64,000 nucleotides of DNA from positions 1,302,001-1,366,000 of the forward strand of contig CM041465.1 in NCBI GenBank assembly GCA_023213395.1, given 5' to 3'. The translations under genes and the position numbers were made by a program. Below, one piece after another: positions 23,641-34,676 of the stretch (position 1 is its first letter; each line of letters opens with the position of its first letter). This DNA is from Cycas panzhihuaensis. Taxonomy: Eukaryota > Cycadophyta. Under the pieces are notes generated by a model that saw only the letters and a list, made by a program, of their open reading frames with translations, made no database searches and had not been told where the DNA came from.

Positions 23641-23744
23641 CCTGCAGTATATGTTGGGAGTCAGTCTGGAGAAAGGCTTGGTCCTGTACTGGGAACCCTC
23701 CTAACCCAAGTTTGTGGGGTGAGCCACTGACCCAAGAAGATCTA
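23641..23744 (+). repeat. Diverged single copy related to the 354-bp IGS repeat
   Basis: 'TCCTGTACTGGGAACCCTCC' followed by 'TAACCCAAG' resembles 'CCCGTATCATTCCCCCTCCC' followed by 'AACCCAGG' of the 26-27 kb repeats. Confidence 0.4.
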
Positions 23745-24610
23745 CCATTATGTTTACAGGAGGCAGAAAATGTTAGGAGGATCTACCATATGTCTACAGC
23801 ATGCAGAAAATGCTAGGCATTGGAATAACTGAAAGAGATAGGGCCAAAGGGTATCAAACTTATATGAAATTTTTTGGAAATGAAGAAGACACATCCCACT
23901 ACATGTGTACAAAAGATGGGGTTCAGAAAATATCATTTGATTAGATTTCAAGCCTTGTTTTGCAGAAAATTGATCCCACAACTAGTAGAAAAATAATAAA
24001 TACATACTATCATTAAATCAATGAAAATACAGTCAAATGATATCCAAATGAGCTAAACATTTGAGGAAGGGAAGGGGACATGTTTTATTATATGTGTGCC
24101 AAATTTAAGATGAATTAGAGTTCATTAAGCCTAGGTATAAGCCATAATTTTTAAGAATTACATGAAGGCCACTTGGCCAACATGCATTCTGGTTGTTAGT
24201 GGTTATACTTGTATGATTGCCACTTGTTAAACATGCAATTTGGGTTTCTTTCTATAAATTGAGCCCTCATGACCTCATTTACATGTTTGGAGACTTGGTT
24301 CTTGAAGGTGAGAGGCACTTGACTTGGGAATCATCCTTGGAGAACCATTTTATAGGGTTGGAGTCCCCCTTATGGTATAATTGTATCATCTATTCCTTGT
24401 AATTTGACCATTCTTTCGCTAGTTATTTTCTCCACCATTAAATAGAGGTTTTTATAGTTTAATAAAAGTATTACTCTTCATACTTACTTTTGGAGTAATG
24501 GAAAGTATAAATGATTTGGCATAGAATTTCCTTTTGTGGGCTCATTCTTATTTTGACGTTATTAGGATTTCTACACTATCTATTAGGATCTCAAGGAGAA
24601 AGGTTGATAA
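23745..24610 (+). other. AT-rich insertion, possibly a solo LTR, interrupting the IGS repeats
   Basis: An AT-rich block sits between GC-richer IGS copies. It has a TATA-like 'CTATAAATTGAGCCC' (about 24251-24265) and a later 'CCTTGTAATTTGACC' and 'TTTAATAAAAGT' (polyadenylation-like, about 24457-24468), the arrangement expected of an LTR. I could not find matching TG...CA ends or a target duplication. A 37-38 bp duplication sits at its left edge (about 23730-23815). Confidence 0.3.
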
Positions 24611-25699
24611 CTGACTTCTTCACTAATTAAGCTCTATTTTAGGATCAGCCACCTCCCCGGGAACATGCGTGGATGTCTTCAATTTTGGGTGGTCATTTCC
24701 TAAGTGGCTTGTTTCTGGCGTCAGTCTAGACAAAAGATACGTCTCGCATCGAGAAACCTCCCAACCCAGGCCGGCAGTGCAGGCCTCTTCCCCGGGCACA
24801 TGTAGAGACACCTTCGGTTGCCCTCCCCATTTCATGAGATGCCTACTTCTAGACCCCATCTAGCAAAAAGACACATCCTGTATTGGTAAACCTCCCAGCC
24901 CAGGTTGTTGGGTTGGGCATCTTCCCCATGCATATCCATAAAGATGCATTTGGTTGTCGTTCTCGGTCTTCTGAGCAACTCGTTTCTGGACCCAGCCTCT
25001 GAGACTATTTTCCCTAGGTGATAGTTTTCTTTGAAGTGAGCCTACTATTTTTCTTGTGGAGGTGGGTTGAGTAGGTCAGATCATAAGCCAGGAATAGTTC
25101 CTTCGGCTGTGCATTTTCCCCAGGTTTGCACCAATCAGGCATTTTTTCATGTCGAGTAAAAGCTCACATCCCCTATCAACAATAATCTTAACTCAAGCCA
25201 GTGTTATGTGCCTTCACCCATGGCACACGTGTATAAGTTTTGGGTTATAGGTCTCCATTTTCTAACTCACCCGTTTCTTAAGTCAGTCTCATGTACCGAG
25301 GAAGAGTCTGGCTTCATTAGGCTCATTGCACCCACTACATGGCTATTTCCAAGAGAAGCAATCCTTTTGGTCTCAGCTCATTTTCCCTAACTGTGCACTA
25401 GATAGGCCGTTTGTAGCCTTTAACCAAAAGACAGGTACCATACCAATGAGCTTCTCAACCCAGTTGGTCAGGGTAGTCTTTCATCCCTAGCACATATATG
25501 GGATGTTTTTCTCTGCCTCTAGCATGTATCTAGACATTTTGGTTTATTGGTCCCCCTCTTATGAGTCACCCATTCCTGTAGGCTACTAATCACGCCAAGG
25601 AGCAACAGAGGCCGTTAGTCCCTTTGCCTCGATTACCTATTTGGTTTCAAGGCAACTGGTCACTTTTGGCGTGGAGGTGTTGGCGAATAAAATGATCAA
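24611..25699 (+). repeat. Degenerate early copies of the IGS repeat (about 230-300 bp spacing)
   Basis: Blocks like 'CCTCCCAACCCAGG' and 'CATCTTCCCC...CACAT...' occur near 24758, 24890 and 25450. Each is preceded by 'AAGACA(C/G)...(C/T)ATACC'-type sequence and followed by 'GTTTCT...AGCC'. They match the better preserved 354-bp units to the right. Divergence increases leftward, so this is the eroded edge of that array. Confidence 0.5.
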
Positions 25700-26019
25700 T
25701 ATGGCTACAAACGGTCAAAACGGGTTCAGAAACAGTAAAAATGACTCACAAATAACTATAAACGATCAAAATCAGTTCAAAAATGGCTAAAGTAGCTGTA
25801 AAATGACCATAAACAATCAAAATCAGTTTTGAAATGGCTAAAACAGCTGTAAAATGACCATAAACGATCAAAATCAATTAAAACGGCTGTAAAATGACCA
25901 TAAACGATCAAAATCAGTTCAGAAATAGCTAAAACGGCTCTAAAATGACCAAGAACGGTCAAAATCGATATAGGAACGGCTAAAACAGCTTTGAAATAGC
26001 CGAAAACGGTCAAAATGCG
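25700..26019 (+). repeat. 51-bp tandem repeat array in IGS
   Basis: The mark 'AAACGATCAAAATCAG' and its variants occur at 25709, 25760, 25811, 25862, 25902, 25953 and 26004. Steps are 51 bp, except one shortened unit of 40 bp. Units include 'ATGGCTAAAACAGCTGTAAA' and 'ATGACCAT'. Because 51 is a multiple of three, a stop-free minus-strand frame passes through; it is not a gene. Confidence 0.9.
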
Positions 26020-26020
26020 T

Positions 26021-27790
26021 GAGATGGTCGTGTCCCTCGGGGGGCGAGACGCTTTGAGCGCATCCAGCTCTTCCTAAGTGAGGCACCGGACAGGCCGTTT
26101 ACCACCTGTGACCTAAAGACACATCCCATATCATTCCCCCTCCTAACCCAGGTTCTGGTGGTGCTCTTTCACCCCCCGTCACATGTGTGGGACATTTTTC
26201 TCTGCGATGGTCATTTGTCTTATTCCCTCCCACCTGTTCTGATGGAGGTCCCAATCTCGTTTTTCGTCCTCACCCCTTCCATGTTTGTCCCCCCGTCTCA
26301 TGTGTTTCCCTCTTGTTTGGGCGGTTTGGCTTCTCCCATTGTTGCCAATCAATCTCGTCTATGGCCCTATGTTGAGATGGTCATGTCCCTCTAAGTGCGA
26401 GATGCTTTGTGCGCATCCCGCTCTTTCTAAGTGGGTGCTGGGCAGGCCGTTTACCACCTCTGGCCCAAAGACACATCTTGTATCATTCCCCCTCCCAACC
26501 CAAGTTCTGGTGCTTCTCTTTCACCCCCCATCACATGTGTGGGACATTTTTCTCTCTGATGTTTGTTTGTCTTGTTTCCTCCCACCTATTCTGCTGGAGG
26601 TCCAAATCTCATTTTTCGTCCTCACCCCCTCCATGTTTGTCCCCTCGTCTCATGTGTTTCCCTCTTGTTTGGGCGGTTTGGCTTCTCCCATTATTGATGA
26701 TCAATCTTGTCTATATGGCCCTACGTTGAGATGGTCGTGTCCCTCCAGGGGCGATATGCTTTGCGCGCATCCCACTCTTCCTAAGTGGGCACCGGACAGG
26801 CCGTTTACCACCTCTGGCCCAAAGACACGTCCCGTATCATTCCCCCTCCCAACCTAGGTTTTGGTGCTGCTCTTTCACCCCTCGTCACATGTGTAGGACG
26901 TTTTCCTCTCCAATGGTCATTTGTCTTGTTCCCTCCCACCTCTTCTGCTAGAGGTCCCAATCTCGTTTTTCGTCCTCACCCCTTCCATGTTTGTCCCCTC
27001 ATCTCATGCGTTTCCCTCTTGTTTGGGTAGTCTGGCTTCTCCTATTATTGCTGATCAATCTCGTCTATATGGCTCTGCGTTGAGATGGTCGTATCCCTCC
27101 AAGGGCGAGATGCTTTGCGCGCATCCCCCTCTTCCTAAGTGGGCACTAGACGGGTTGTTTACCAACTTTAACCCAAAGACACATCTCGTATCATTCCCCC
27201 TCCCAACCCAGGTTCTGGCATTGCTCTCTCACCCCCCGTCACATATGTGGGATATTTTTCTCTCTGATGCTCATTTGTCTTATTCCCTCCTACCTATTCC
27301 AATGGAGGTCCCAATCTTGTTTTTAGTCCTCACCCCTTCTATGTTTGTCCCCACATCTCATACATTTCCCTCTTGTTTGGGTGGTCTGGCTTCTCCTATT
27401 ATTGCCGATCAATCTCATCTATGGTCCTGCGTTGAGATGGTCATGTCTCTTCGGGGGCAAGATGCTTTGCGTGCATCCTACTCTTCCTAAGTGGGCACCA
27501 AACGGGTCGTTTACTACCTCTGATCGAAAGACAGATCTCGTATCATTCCCCCTCTCAACCCAGGTTGTAGTGGTGCTCTTTCACCCCAGCACATATTTGG
27601 GACACCTTTCCCCTCGATGCCCATTTGTCTTATTCCCTAGCACCCTTTTTTACAGAAGTCCCAATCGTGTTATTTGTCTTCACCCTTTCCATGTTTGTCT
27701 CCCCCTCATACATTTCCCTCTTATTTGGGCTGTTGGTTTTTCCCATTATTACTGGTTAATTCTCCCCTTTGATGTTTCATTCTCTATTTT
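26021..27790 (+). repeat. 354-bp tandem IGS repeat array (5 units)
   Basis: 'GAGATGGTCGTGTCCCTC' occurs at 26021, 26374, 26728, 27082 and 27434, giving steps of 353, 354, 354 and 352 bp. Each unit holds 'AGGCCGTTTACCACCTCTG', 'TATCATTCCCCCTCCCAACC' and 'CCCCTTCCATGTTTGTCCC'. Plus-strand frames of about 190 codons (26285-26857, 26921-27490, 27345-27899) arise because 354 is divisible by three. They encode the same low-complexity sequence repeatedly and have no known domain. Confidence 0.92.
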
Positions 27791-28938
27791 CTTTCTTTTA
27801 GTTGGGGGTGTGTGGTGGCCTCCCTTTCAGTGGTGTCCCTCTTGGGGTGGGGCAGATGCTTTGTTAGCATCTCGCGTTTCTCAAGTGGGCACGAGATGAG
27901 TCGTTTACCATCTCTGACCCAAAGACACGTCCCGTATCATTTACCCTCGCAACCCATGGTGTCACAGTGCTTTTTTACCCCCGACACATATTTACGATGC
28001 TTTTCTCCCTGATGTCCATTTATCTTCTTCCCTCATACCCTTTTCGACGAAAGTCCCTATTGTCTTATTTGTCTTCACCCGCTTCCATGTTTTTCTACCC
28101 CTCATGTGTTTCCCCCTTGTTTGGGCCATCTCTCGATTTTTTCCATTGCTGTCAGTCAATTCTCCCCTTTGATGTTTCGATTATCTATTTGTTTTTTTTC
28201 TTTTGGTTGGGGGTGTGTGGCGACCTCCCTTTCGGTCAAGTGTGAGATGGCTGTGTCCCTCTCGGGGGGAGGGGATGCTTTGTTAGCATTTCGCTTTTCT
28301 TAAGTGGGCACGGGATGGGCCATTTACCACCTCTGACTCGAAGACACGTCCCGTATCATTTAGCCTCTCAACCCATGGTGTCACGACGCTCTTTCACCCT
28401 CGACACATATTTGGGACGCTTTTCTCCCCGATGCCTATTTGTCTTCTTCCCTCCCACCCTTTTCAATGGAAGTCCCAATCGTCTTATTCGTCTTCACCCG
28501 CTTCCATGTTTATCTATCCCTTATGCATTTCCCTCTTATTTGGGCTATCGATTTCTTCCATTGCTGTGTGGTGAATTCTCCCCTTCGATGTTTCGATGGT
28601 CCCTTTGTTTTTCTTCTTTCGGTTGGGGGTGTGTGACGGACTTCCTTTCGGATAAGCGTGAGATGGTCGTGTCCCTCTTGGGGGTGGGGGAGATGCTTTG
28701 TTAGCATTTCACTTTTCCTAAGTGGGCACGGGATGGGTCGTTTACAACCTCTGACCAAAGACACATCCTGTATCATTCACCCTCTTAACCCATGTTGTCA
28801 TGATGCTCTTTCACCCTTAACACATATCTGGGATGCTTTTCTCCCCGATGCTCATTTGTCTTGTTCCCTCACACCCTTTTCGACCGATGTCCTAATCTTG
28901 TTGTTCATTTTCACCCCTTCCATGTTTGTCTCCCTCTC
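27791..28938 (+). repeat. 418-bp variant IGS repeats (about 3 units)
   Basis: These are related to the 354-bp units but lengthened by about 65 bp, which includes 'CGGTTGGGGGTGTGTG' and 'CCTCCCTTTCGG'. The mark 'GATGCTTTGTTAGCAT' occurs at 27855, 28274 and 28692 (steps of 419 and 418). The last unit stops abruptly at about 28938 inside 'TGTTTGTCTCCCTCTCATAA', where AT-rich DNA begins. Confidence 0.88.
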
Positions 28939-29060
28939 ATAACAATTATAAGTTATACAAAGCATATTGCCACAGTTTTTAAGAAGACAAAGTCTACCTA
29001 TCTTAAAACATTACATTTCTCTTACATATGTGCATATATATTCAAGATAGGAGAATAGGA

Positions 29061-30600
29061 CTATTATTTCATGGAGTAAGATTTGTGTTAGTAGGATTCA
29101 CCCCTACAACATAAAATAAATATGCAACAGAGCTTATGTATAATAGGGCATTCAATATAAGATAATATAATGTAAGTTGTACTCATGTCATTGTTTACCA
29201 ACTATCATATTATAATCCTATTTGTGCTATGACTAGGAAGGATGGGAAGGCATTGGTTACACACTTATGGATTGTAGATAGTTTGGACAATAGAATACTT
29301 ATGAGTACTAATAAGATATTATACAAACCTATAAGAAATATGATGGCCATTCTAGGTAGTGCATCCTTATACATTTATTTAATAGGGTATCAAGGTCAAG
29401 ATCATTGTGACATTATGAGAATGGTTGAAATAATAGGAGTATGATTTATAAATCCATTGATTATAAATGAAGTAATATATCTCATTTATTACAAGCATGA
29501 AGGTGACGAGTACAGAGTTACTAAACAAATAGGAATAAAGTTAGTCAATCATCATTGCCTTGAAGACTGTTTAAAGGCTTGGGAATTACTTCCTGAAGAA
29601 AGTTACCTGAAAAGTGGATGGGAAGTAGAATTATTGAAAATGAAGGTTGATCCACCTCTGTTAACAATATACAATCAAGACTCATACAATTATTCTACTA
29701 GTTTACATGGACCTCTTCAGGTGTCAAACTCTAAATCGTTTTCATATTCTACATTGGCCAAATGGGTTTCTACATATAAGGAATTGCCAAATATAAAAGT
29801 TTTACCTAAAGAACATATAGAAGTAAGGACTTCTAGAAAATTGGAAAGAAATGAGAAATTTTTAAATTCAAAAAGTGGAGATAAATATAAAGAATCTTAT
29901 CCAATATTAGTAAACCTCAACAATGCTTACTTATTAGTGTTAGATAAGAAATTAAAGGAACAAGTGAAAAGATTACAAGAGTTACATCAAGAGAATTTAT
30001 TTAATCATCAAATATATATATAGATAAATCTATCAACAACATAGATGAGGATGACACATCTATATTAAAATCCATGGAAATACAAGATCATGCAATACCA
30101 AAAGGAAAATAGCCTACAAATCAAATCATAATCTTGACACATTATTTGAGCATGTAAGAAGAAGAAAATAATATACTACACAAAAATAAGGACAACTCAT
30201 TGGTAGCTAACAAGGGCAAAATGTTAGTGCCATTCCCAAAAGAAAATATAATAATTTATAAAAATATCAAGTATATGTCAAAAGGGTCACTAATGTCAGT
30301 GATAATATCTATATTTCTCGATTAATTGAAGAAGGACCAACCCACACCAATAATATCTCTTGTTCAATCAAAACAAAAGTTACTGATATTAACAATAACT
30401 AGCTCATCTCTTAATCGACCAAATAATATGAGTCAAATAATTATATCATTTGTACCTGGGGATTTCCCAGTGTTATCAATAACCATTTCACCTCCTAATA
30501 AATCTAAGAAGTTTTCAAGCATTGATATAAAATAGTACATTCTAAGACAATACCATATATGTCAATAGATTAAAGCCAAAATCGAATAGAAGACACCCTA
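29061..30600 (+). pseudogene. Tandem-BRCT protein pseudogene (At4g02110-like)
   Basis: The translation begins 'LFHGVRFVLVGF' (29064-29100), includes 'CTHVIV' and 'DGKALVTHLWIVDSLDNRIL' (first BRCT), then 'SLYIYLIGYQGQDHCDIMRM' (about 29365-29425) and 'IGIKLVNHHCLEDCLKAWEL' followed by 'LPEESYLKSGWE' (second BRCT, about 29530-29620). These blocks match the N-terminal BRCT pair of the plant protein At4g02110, as I recall that family. A phosphopeptide-binding nuclear role is family knowledge. Stops at about 29110, 29442 and 30021 and loss of Trp/Gly positions make it a pseudogene. No intron interrupts both domains, which suggests a processed copy. Beyond about 29650 identity fades but an open frame continues to 30021. 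Confidence 0.75.
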
Positions 30601-31696
30601 GTAACAATCTTCATCCTACAGGTAAAGGCATATAAGAATTCAATATTTTTGTAAACAACATCTACCAAAGTATTCTACTTACTCCACAGTCATATCAACT
30701 CATTCAATCTTTCCATTATATATATATATTTCACCAAAACTTGGCCTTTAGTTTGTATTTATGGTTTTTGACATGTTTATTGTATGGTTTCATAAAAAAC
30801 GAATGATGGATTTGTTTGATGATGAATTAGGCCATGTTTTGATAAAGAAATGTATGGATTTTGCTTAATGGCTTATGATGAATGATGATGTAATTTGTAT
30901 TTTACTATCACCTACTGATGACTGAGATAATGACACTAAAAAGTTTTCTTTCACGATCGATTTAATCTAATGCCTCCTTTAAAACTTATTATTTCTGTGT
31001 TTTATTCTTGATTTCACCCAAACATTTTTCATTTTTAATCATTTTTGGGCTTGTACTCCTTGTTTTCATCTTGTTTTGGGATTCTCTACTCATTTAAAAA
31101 GTCATTTATACTTTAATTTGTATTTACAAATCAAATTTTGACTCTTTTTTAGTTAACTTTCACTTCCACAATTATCACATTTTTTATGTTGCCAAAAATG
31201 TAACCGGTCGCATGTTTAACTATCGTGCATGCAAAACATGGCTAGCACACCAAATTTTTGCATGTCGTCACCTAGATTTGGTGGAATCTTGTATTTTCAA
31301 TGCCCAGGAATAACAACTAGGATTTTGTGATTCAAAATTATGAGTTAGATGGTAAATTGCTCAAGTTTGGGTGGATTTCTTAGTGTTTTTAGAGATTTTT
31401 TAAGGACTGTTATTGTTGTGACTATAACTTAGATTTTAAAGATGCTTATGGGTGAAATCGGGAAAGGATTTTGACGTTGTGACTTCATGCTCTATTGATA
31501 CTCAAATATTGATGGTTTGATCTTTATTTTTATGGTTTTTCTCAAAGTTTTTAGCTTCAAACTTCTTCTAAATGGGTAAGGTCTTTCCTATGTAGTTTTT
31601 GCTTATCTCACTACATTTTTTAAGATTGGTTTTGCTCATTGCTCTTTCCTATGGTTGATTTATATCGTGATTTTATATACATTTAGGGGCTTGAAA

Positions 31697-31918
31697 TGTT
31701 GGAAAATAGAACTTGCAATAAGATATTAACAAACAAAACAGAACACCTCCACAGGATCGAATGGTACCCTTAAGGTACCTCAAATTGTATTACCAAAACA
31801 TCCTTACAACATCATTCAATATGATACACTATATTGTGTATTTATAATACAAGTCATGATAGAAGAGTAGGACTCACTTGCATGTGGGACAAATCAAATG
31901 TGCATTAATATTCCAACA
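31697..31918 (-). repeat. 3' LTR of nested copia element
   Basis: It is 222 bp, from 'TGTTGGAAAATAG' to 'ATTCCAACA' on the + strand. In minus orientation it follows the polypurine tract at 31919-31929. Confidence 0.95.
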
Positions 31919-31929
31919 CTCCCCCTTAA
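31919..31929 (-). other. Polypurine tract of nested copia
   Basis: The minus strand reads TTAAGGGGGAG directly before the TGTTGG of the 3' LTR, the expected plus-strand DNA priming site. Confidence 0.9.
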
Positions 31930-32079
31930 TGCACATTTGGATCATTTGTACTTGTAACTCCTTGTCCTTGGAAGTGTCTCGAAAACGATGTCTTTAACTT
32001 GATCCTTGTCTTCAAACTTGTAGTGATGTCTTTGTTGTAGAATGATGTATTCATCTTGATTTGCACCTTCAATTATATA

Positions 32080-33081
32080 CTAATGTCTTTGTAGGATGAT
32101 GTCCTCAACTTGATTTCTGTCTTCAATCCTGTAGTGATGATGTTGATGTAGTAGCTCTAACAAGTGCAAATCATGATTCTTCATTATGCCTGGTCTAGTT
32201 TGATTTTGATGTAGATCCTGTAAACAACCATCTTCAATCACAACTTGGATGTCATCATTATCCTGTATAAACTCTTGATCACCATGTACAATAGTGATTT
32301 CTTTAATCTTTAGAGTGGAATCTTGATCAACTAGCATACTCTTTGAAATTGAATCAATGCTCAAAGTAGGAACATCATTCAAACTTGAATCAATATTTAA
32401 AGTAGGAATATCATCAACATAAAGCTCATCCTTTATAAAACCATTAGATTCATATTCAATGGTGTCATCTATATAAACATTTATCAACTCATCATTTTCA
32501 ATGTCTTTATCAATTGTTGTAGTCTCATCAATGCATTCAATTATCGCTTCCTTACATTCAATAGAAATTTCATCAGTACTCATACCTTCTTCATCTTGAC
32601 ATGTTGTTTCATCAGTGTTGATGATATTTTCTTCATTTGTTGTACCTCTACCATAACCATAACTAGCCTTAATTGCCTTTTCAATCATTTATTATGTCTC
32701 TTCAAGGGTTTGTTCAAATAATTCCTTTAGAAAATCCCAAGCTTCTTTAGCATTACCTGCATGTAGAATCATAGGAATGACAAAATGAAATCTAGAAGGA
32801 AGATCAACCTCATTGAATGCAGCTCAAATCATAATGAATGCTTTTCTATCTTTCTTCTCAAGCATTTCCTTTTCTTCTTCATCCTTAGGGATATCATATT
32901 CATCAATAACAATCTTCCACAAACCTCTAGCTATGAATAAACATCTCATTTTAATTGTCCAAAAGAAGTAGTCTTCAGCATTACACTTAGGTACTGGAAG
33001 AAACGAATCCCTTAAGTAATATTCATTTGTTTCAAGAGTATATATAACCACATCATTATCCTCCATGATTGTAAATGCCAT
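32080..33081 (-). pseudogene. copia gag (DUF4219/UBN2-like) with acidic tail, nested element
   Basis: The minus-strand start at 33081 gives 'MAFTIMEDND' and then 'YFFWTIKMRCLFIARGLWKI', the W-containing block at the start of copia Gag. After a stop near 32824 the frame continues with 'AWDFLKELFEQTLEE' (about 32705-32750), the UBN2 pattern. A long acidic, repetitive segment rich in D, E, I and T (32080-32688) follows the 'YGYGRG' block, where a zinc knuckle and protease would normally come. No protease, integrase or RT is present. Gag-only copia derivatives are known in plants; the long acidic tail is unusual. Confidence 0.75.
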
Positions 33082-34436
33082 TTTCTAACACCATGTCCCT
33101 TTTCCAATTAACAAATTCACCCATCAATCTCAATAAACTTTCTCATGTCTCATGTCCCTCATATCACTGACTTCATCATCACATCATTGCCTTATGAATC
33201 TCACATATTTCCAAATAGTCATATATAAAGAATATCTGAAGTACTTTCTTCACCATAGAATCAAAGCTTATACCACATACATCTCACAGGAATCATGCAT
33301 ACCATTAAATCGCCAAGACAAATCACACTTCACTTAATTGCCCAAAACACAACTCATGCCACAACACCACTCAACAAAGTTTATTTTCCTATAACTCAGG
33401 TATGTTCAATAAAAGAAACTCATCCTTCTTTGCCCATTCAATTAATTAGAACACATCATCAAACATGTTTGATCTCATTCTTAACACACCCAACAATTGC
33501 CCAATCTTGTCATCTAACCTCACATGTAACAAGCACCTCATTGCCTCAAATCACTATCTTTCTTACCCTCAAATTAGCTTTGTTATGCCCATTAAGTCCC
33601 TTCACATAAATCATATTCCACAGAGCACTTAATTGTCATATTCCATCCAACTCATTCATGCGAACACATGTAAGAAAGCACTCAAACTATCATTAAACAA
33701 TCACCATCATACATCTCAAATCACTAATAGAGTGCCAAATATATTCACATCAACATGACTTAATGTCATCTCATATTGCAATAATACTCTCCCAAGCACA
33801 ACATATGTAAGAGAGCCTCAAACAATCACCTCATTACCATTGCCTCATTCATGTCACCATATCAATATGAAACCCTTAAATTCTTAAAAACTCATTTCTG
33901 AAAAAAAAAAGTATAACTCAAAAATATATAAATATGGATGAAAATTATGGCCTTTAAAATATGATTCCAATGGTTTAGACCAAATTGAATTCTGATATCC
34001 AGATCAAAAGTTATGCTCCTTTTAAGAATTTTATAATTAGGGTTTCTAGGGGCTATAATAGTACCTTCTGATAAACTACTAATAACTTTTTATTCTGAAC
34101 TCTGATGAATCTCAAACCACTTCCATTACAAAGAAAATTCAAAAAATGCACAGAATCAAAAAAATTTGAGGTCATTTGAATACTTGTAGCCAAAGTTATG
34201 GCTCTTTGAAGTTAAGGTTATAGATCTATCCCAAAAATACAACGACGGAAAAATAGTAGGCCGAAATTAATTTTGTTGTAATTTTTGTATTTTCACCCCA
34301 AAAACTATAGAGCAACCACTCAAATTTTATAGAATGAGCTATTTTGTCTCAATTTCACCATTACTTTTCAGAAATTTCAATGTTATGGCACCTTCCAAAT
34401 TCGCTCTAATCTGAAAAAAACACCTCTCTCAACACA
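33082..34436 (-). other. Untranslated leader of nested copia
   Basis: About 1.35 kb lies between the primer site and the gag start. It is AT-rich with no recognisable coding. The length is large for a leader, which suggests that foreign or duplicated sequence was acquired. Confidence 0.5.
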
Positions 34437-34448
34437 GGCTCGATACCA
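34437..34448 (-). other. Primer binding site of nested copia (initiator tRNA-Met type)
   Basis: The minus strand reads TGGTATCGAGCC five bases after the LTR end. The usual plant copia site is TGGTATCAGAGC, complementary to the 3' end of initiator tRNA-Met. One base appears lost. Confidence 0.8.
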
Positions 34449-34453
34449 TGCCA

Positions 34454-34676
34454 TGTTGAAAAATAGAACCTGTAATAAGATATTGACAAATAAAATAGAA
34501 CACCTCCATAGGATCAAATGGTACCCTTAAGGTACCTCAAATTGTATTAACAAAACATCTCTTACAACATCATTCAATATGATACACTATATTGTGTATT
34601 TATAATATAAGTCATGATGGAAGAGTAGGACCCACTTGCATGTGGGACAAATCAAATGTGCATTAATATTCCAACA
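34454..34676 (-). repeat. 5' LTR of nested copia element
   Basis: It is 223 bp, from 'TGTTGAAAAATAG' to 'ATTCCAACA' on the + strand, followed by the TGAAA target copy. In minus orientation it precedes the primer binding site. Confidence 0.95.

Larger units (their letters stand above)
9430..28938 (+). other. Decayed 45S rDNA repeat unit (IGS - 18S - ITS1 - 5.8S - ITS2 - 26S - IGS)
   Basis: The rRNA genes at 15146-21429 are flanked on both sides by tandem-repeat blocks of five or more different periods, as in plant intergenic spacers. A block at 9430-9545 matches the terminal IGS repeats at about 27750-27825 and 28570-28650. This links the left and right flanks as parts of one spacer and implies a unit length near 19 kb. 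The right end is abrupt: the repeats stop at about 28938 and AT-rich pseudogene DNA begins. The left limit is set only by that matching block. Confidence 0.6.
31697..34676 (-). mobile_element. Small non-autonomous copia element nested in the LTR of element B (2980 bp)
   Basis: It has TG...CA terminal repeats of 222-223 bp and a perfect 5-bp target duplication TGAAA (31692-31696 and 34677-34681). A tRNA-Met-like primer site and a polypurine tract lie in the correct places for minus-strand orientation. The uninterrupted sequence in the other LTR copy at about 47290-47305 ('GGGCTTAAAATACTTGC') is the empty site. The internal region carries only a decayed gag and no pol, so mobilisation would have needed enzymes in trans. 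By hand the two LTRs differ at about 12 positions plus one indel of 222, less than the host LTR pair. Confidence 0.95.

Noticed and set aside
26285-27899. Three plus-strand frames of 184-190 codons
   Set aside because: They cross 354-bp tandem repeats and repeat the same sequence; no domain and no sign of coding constraint.
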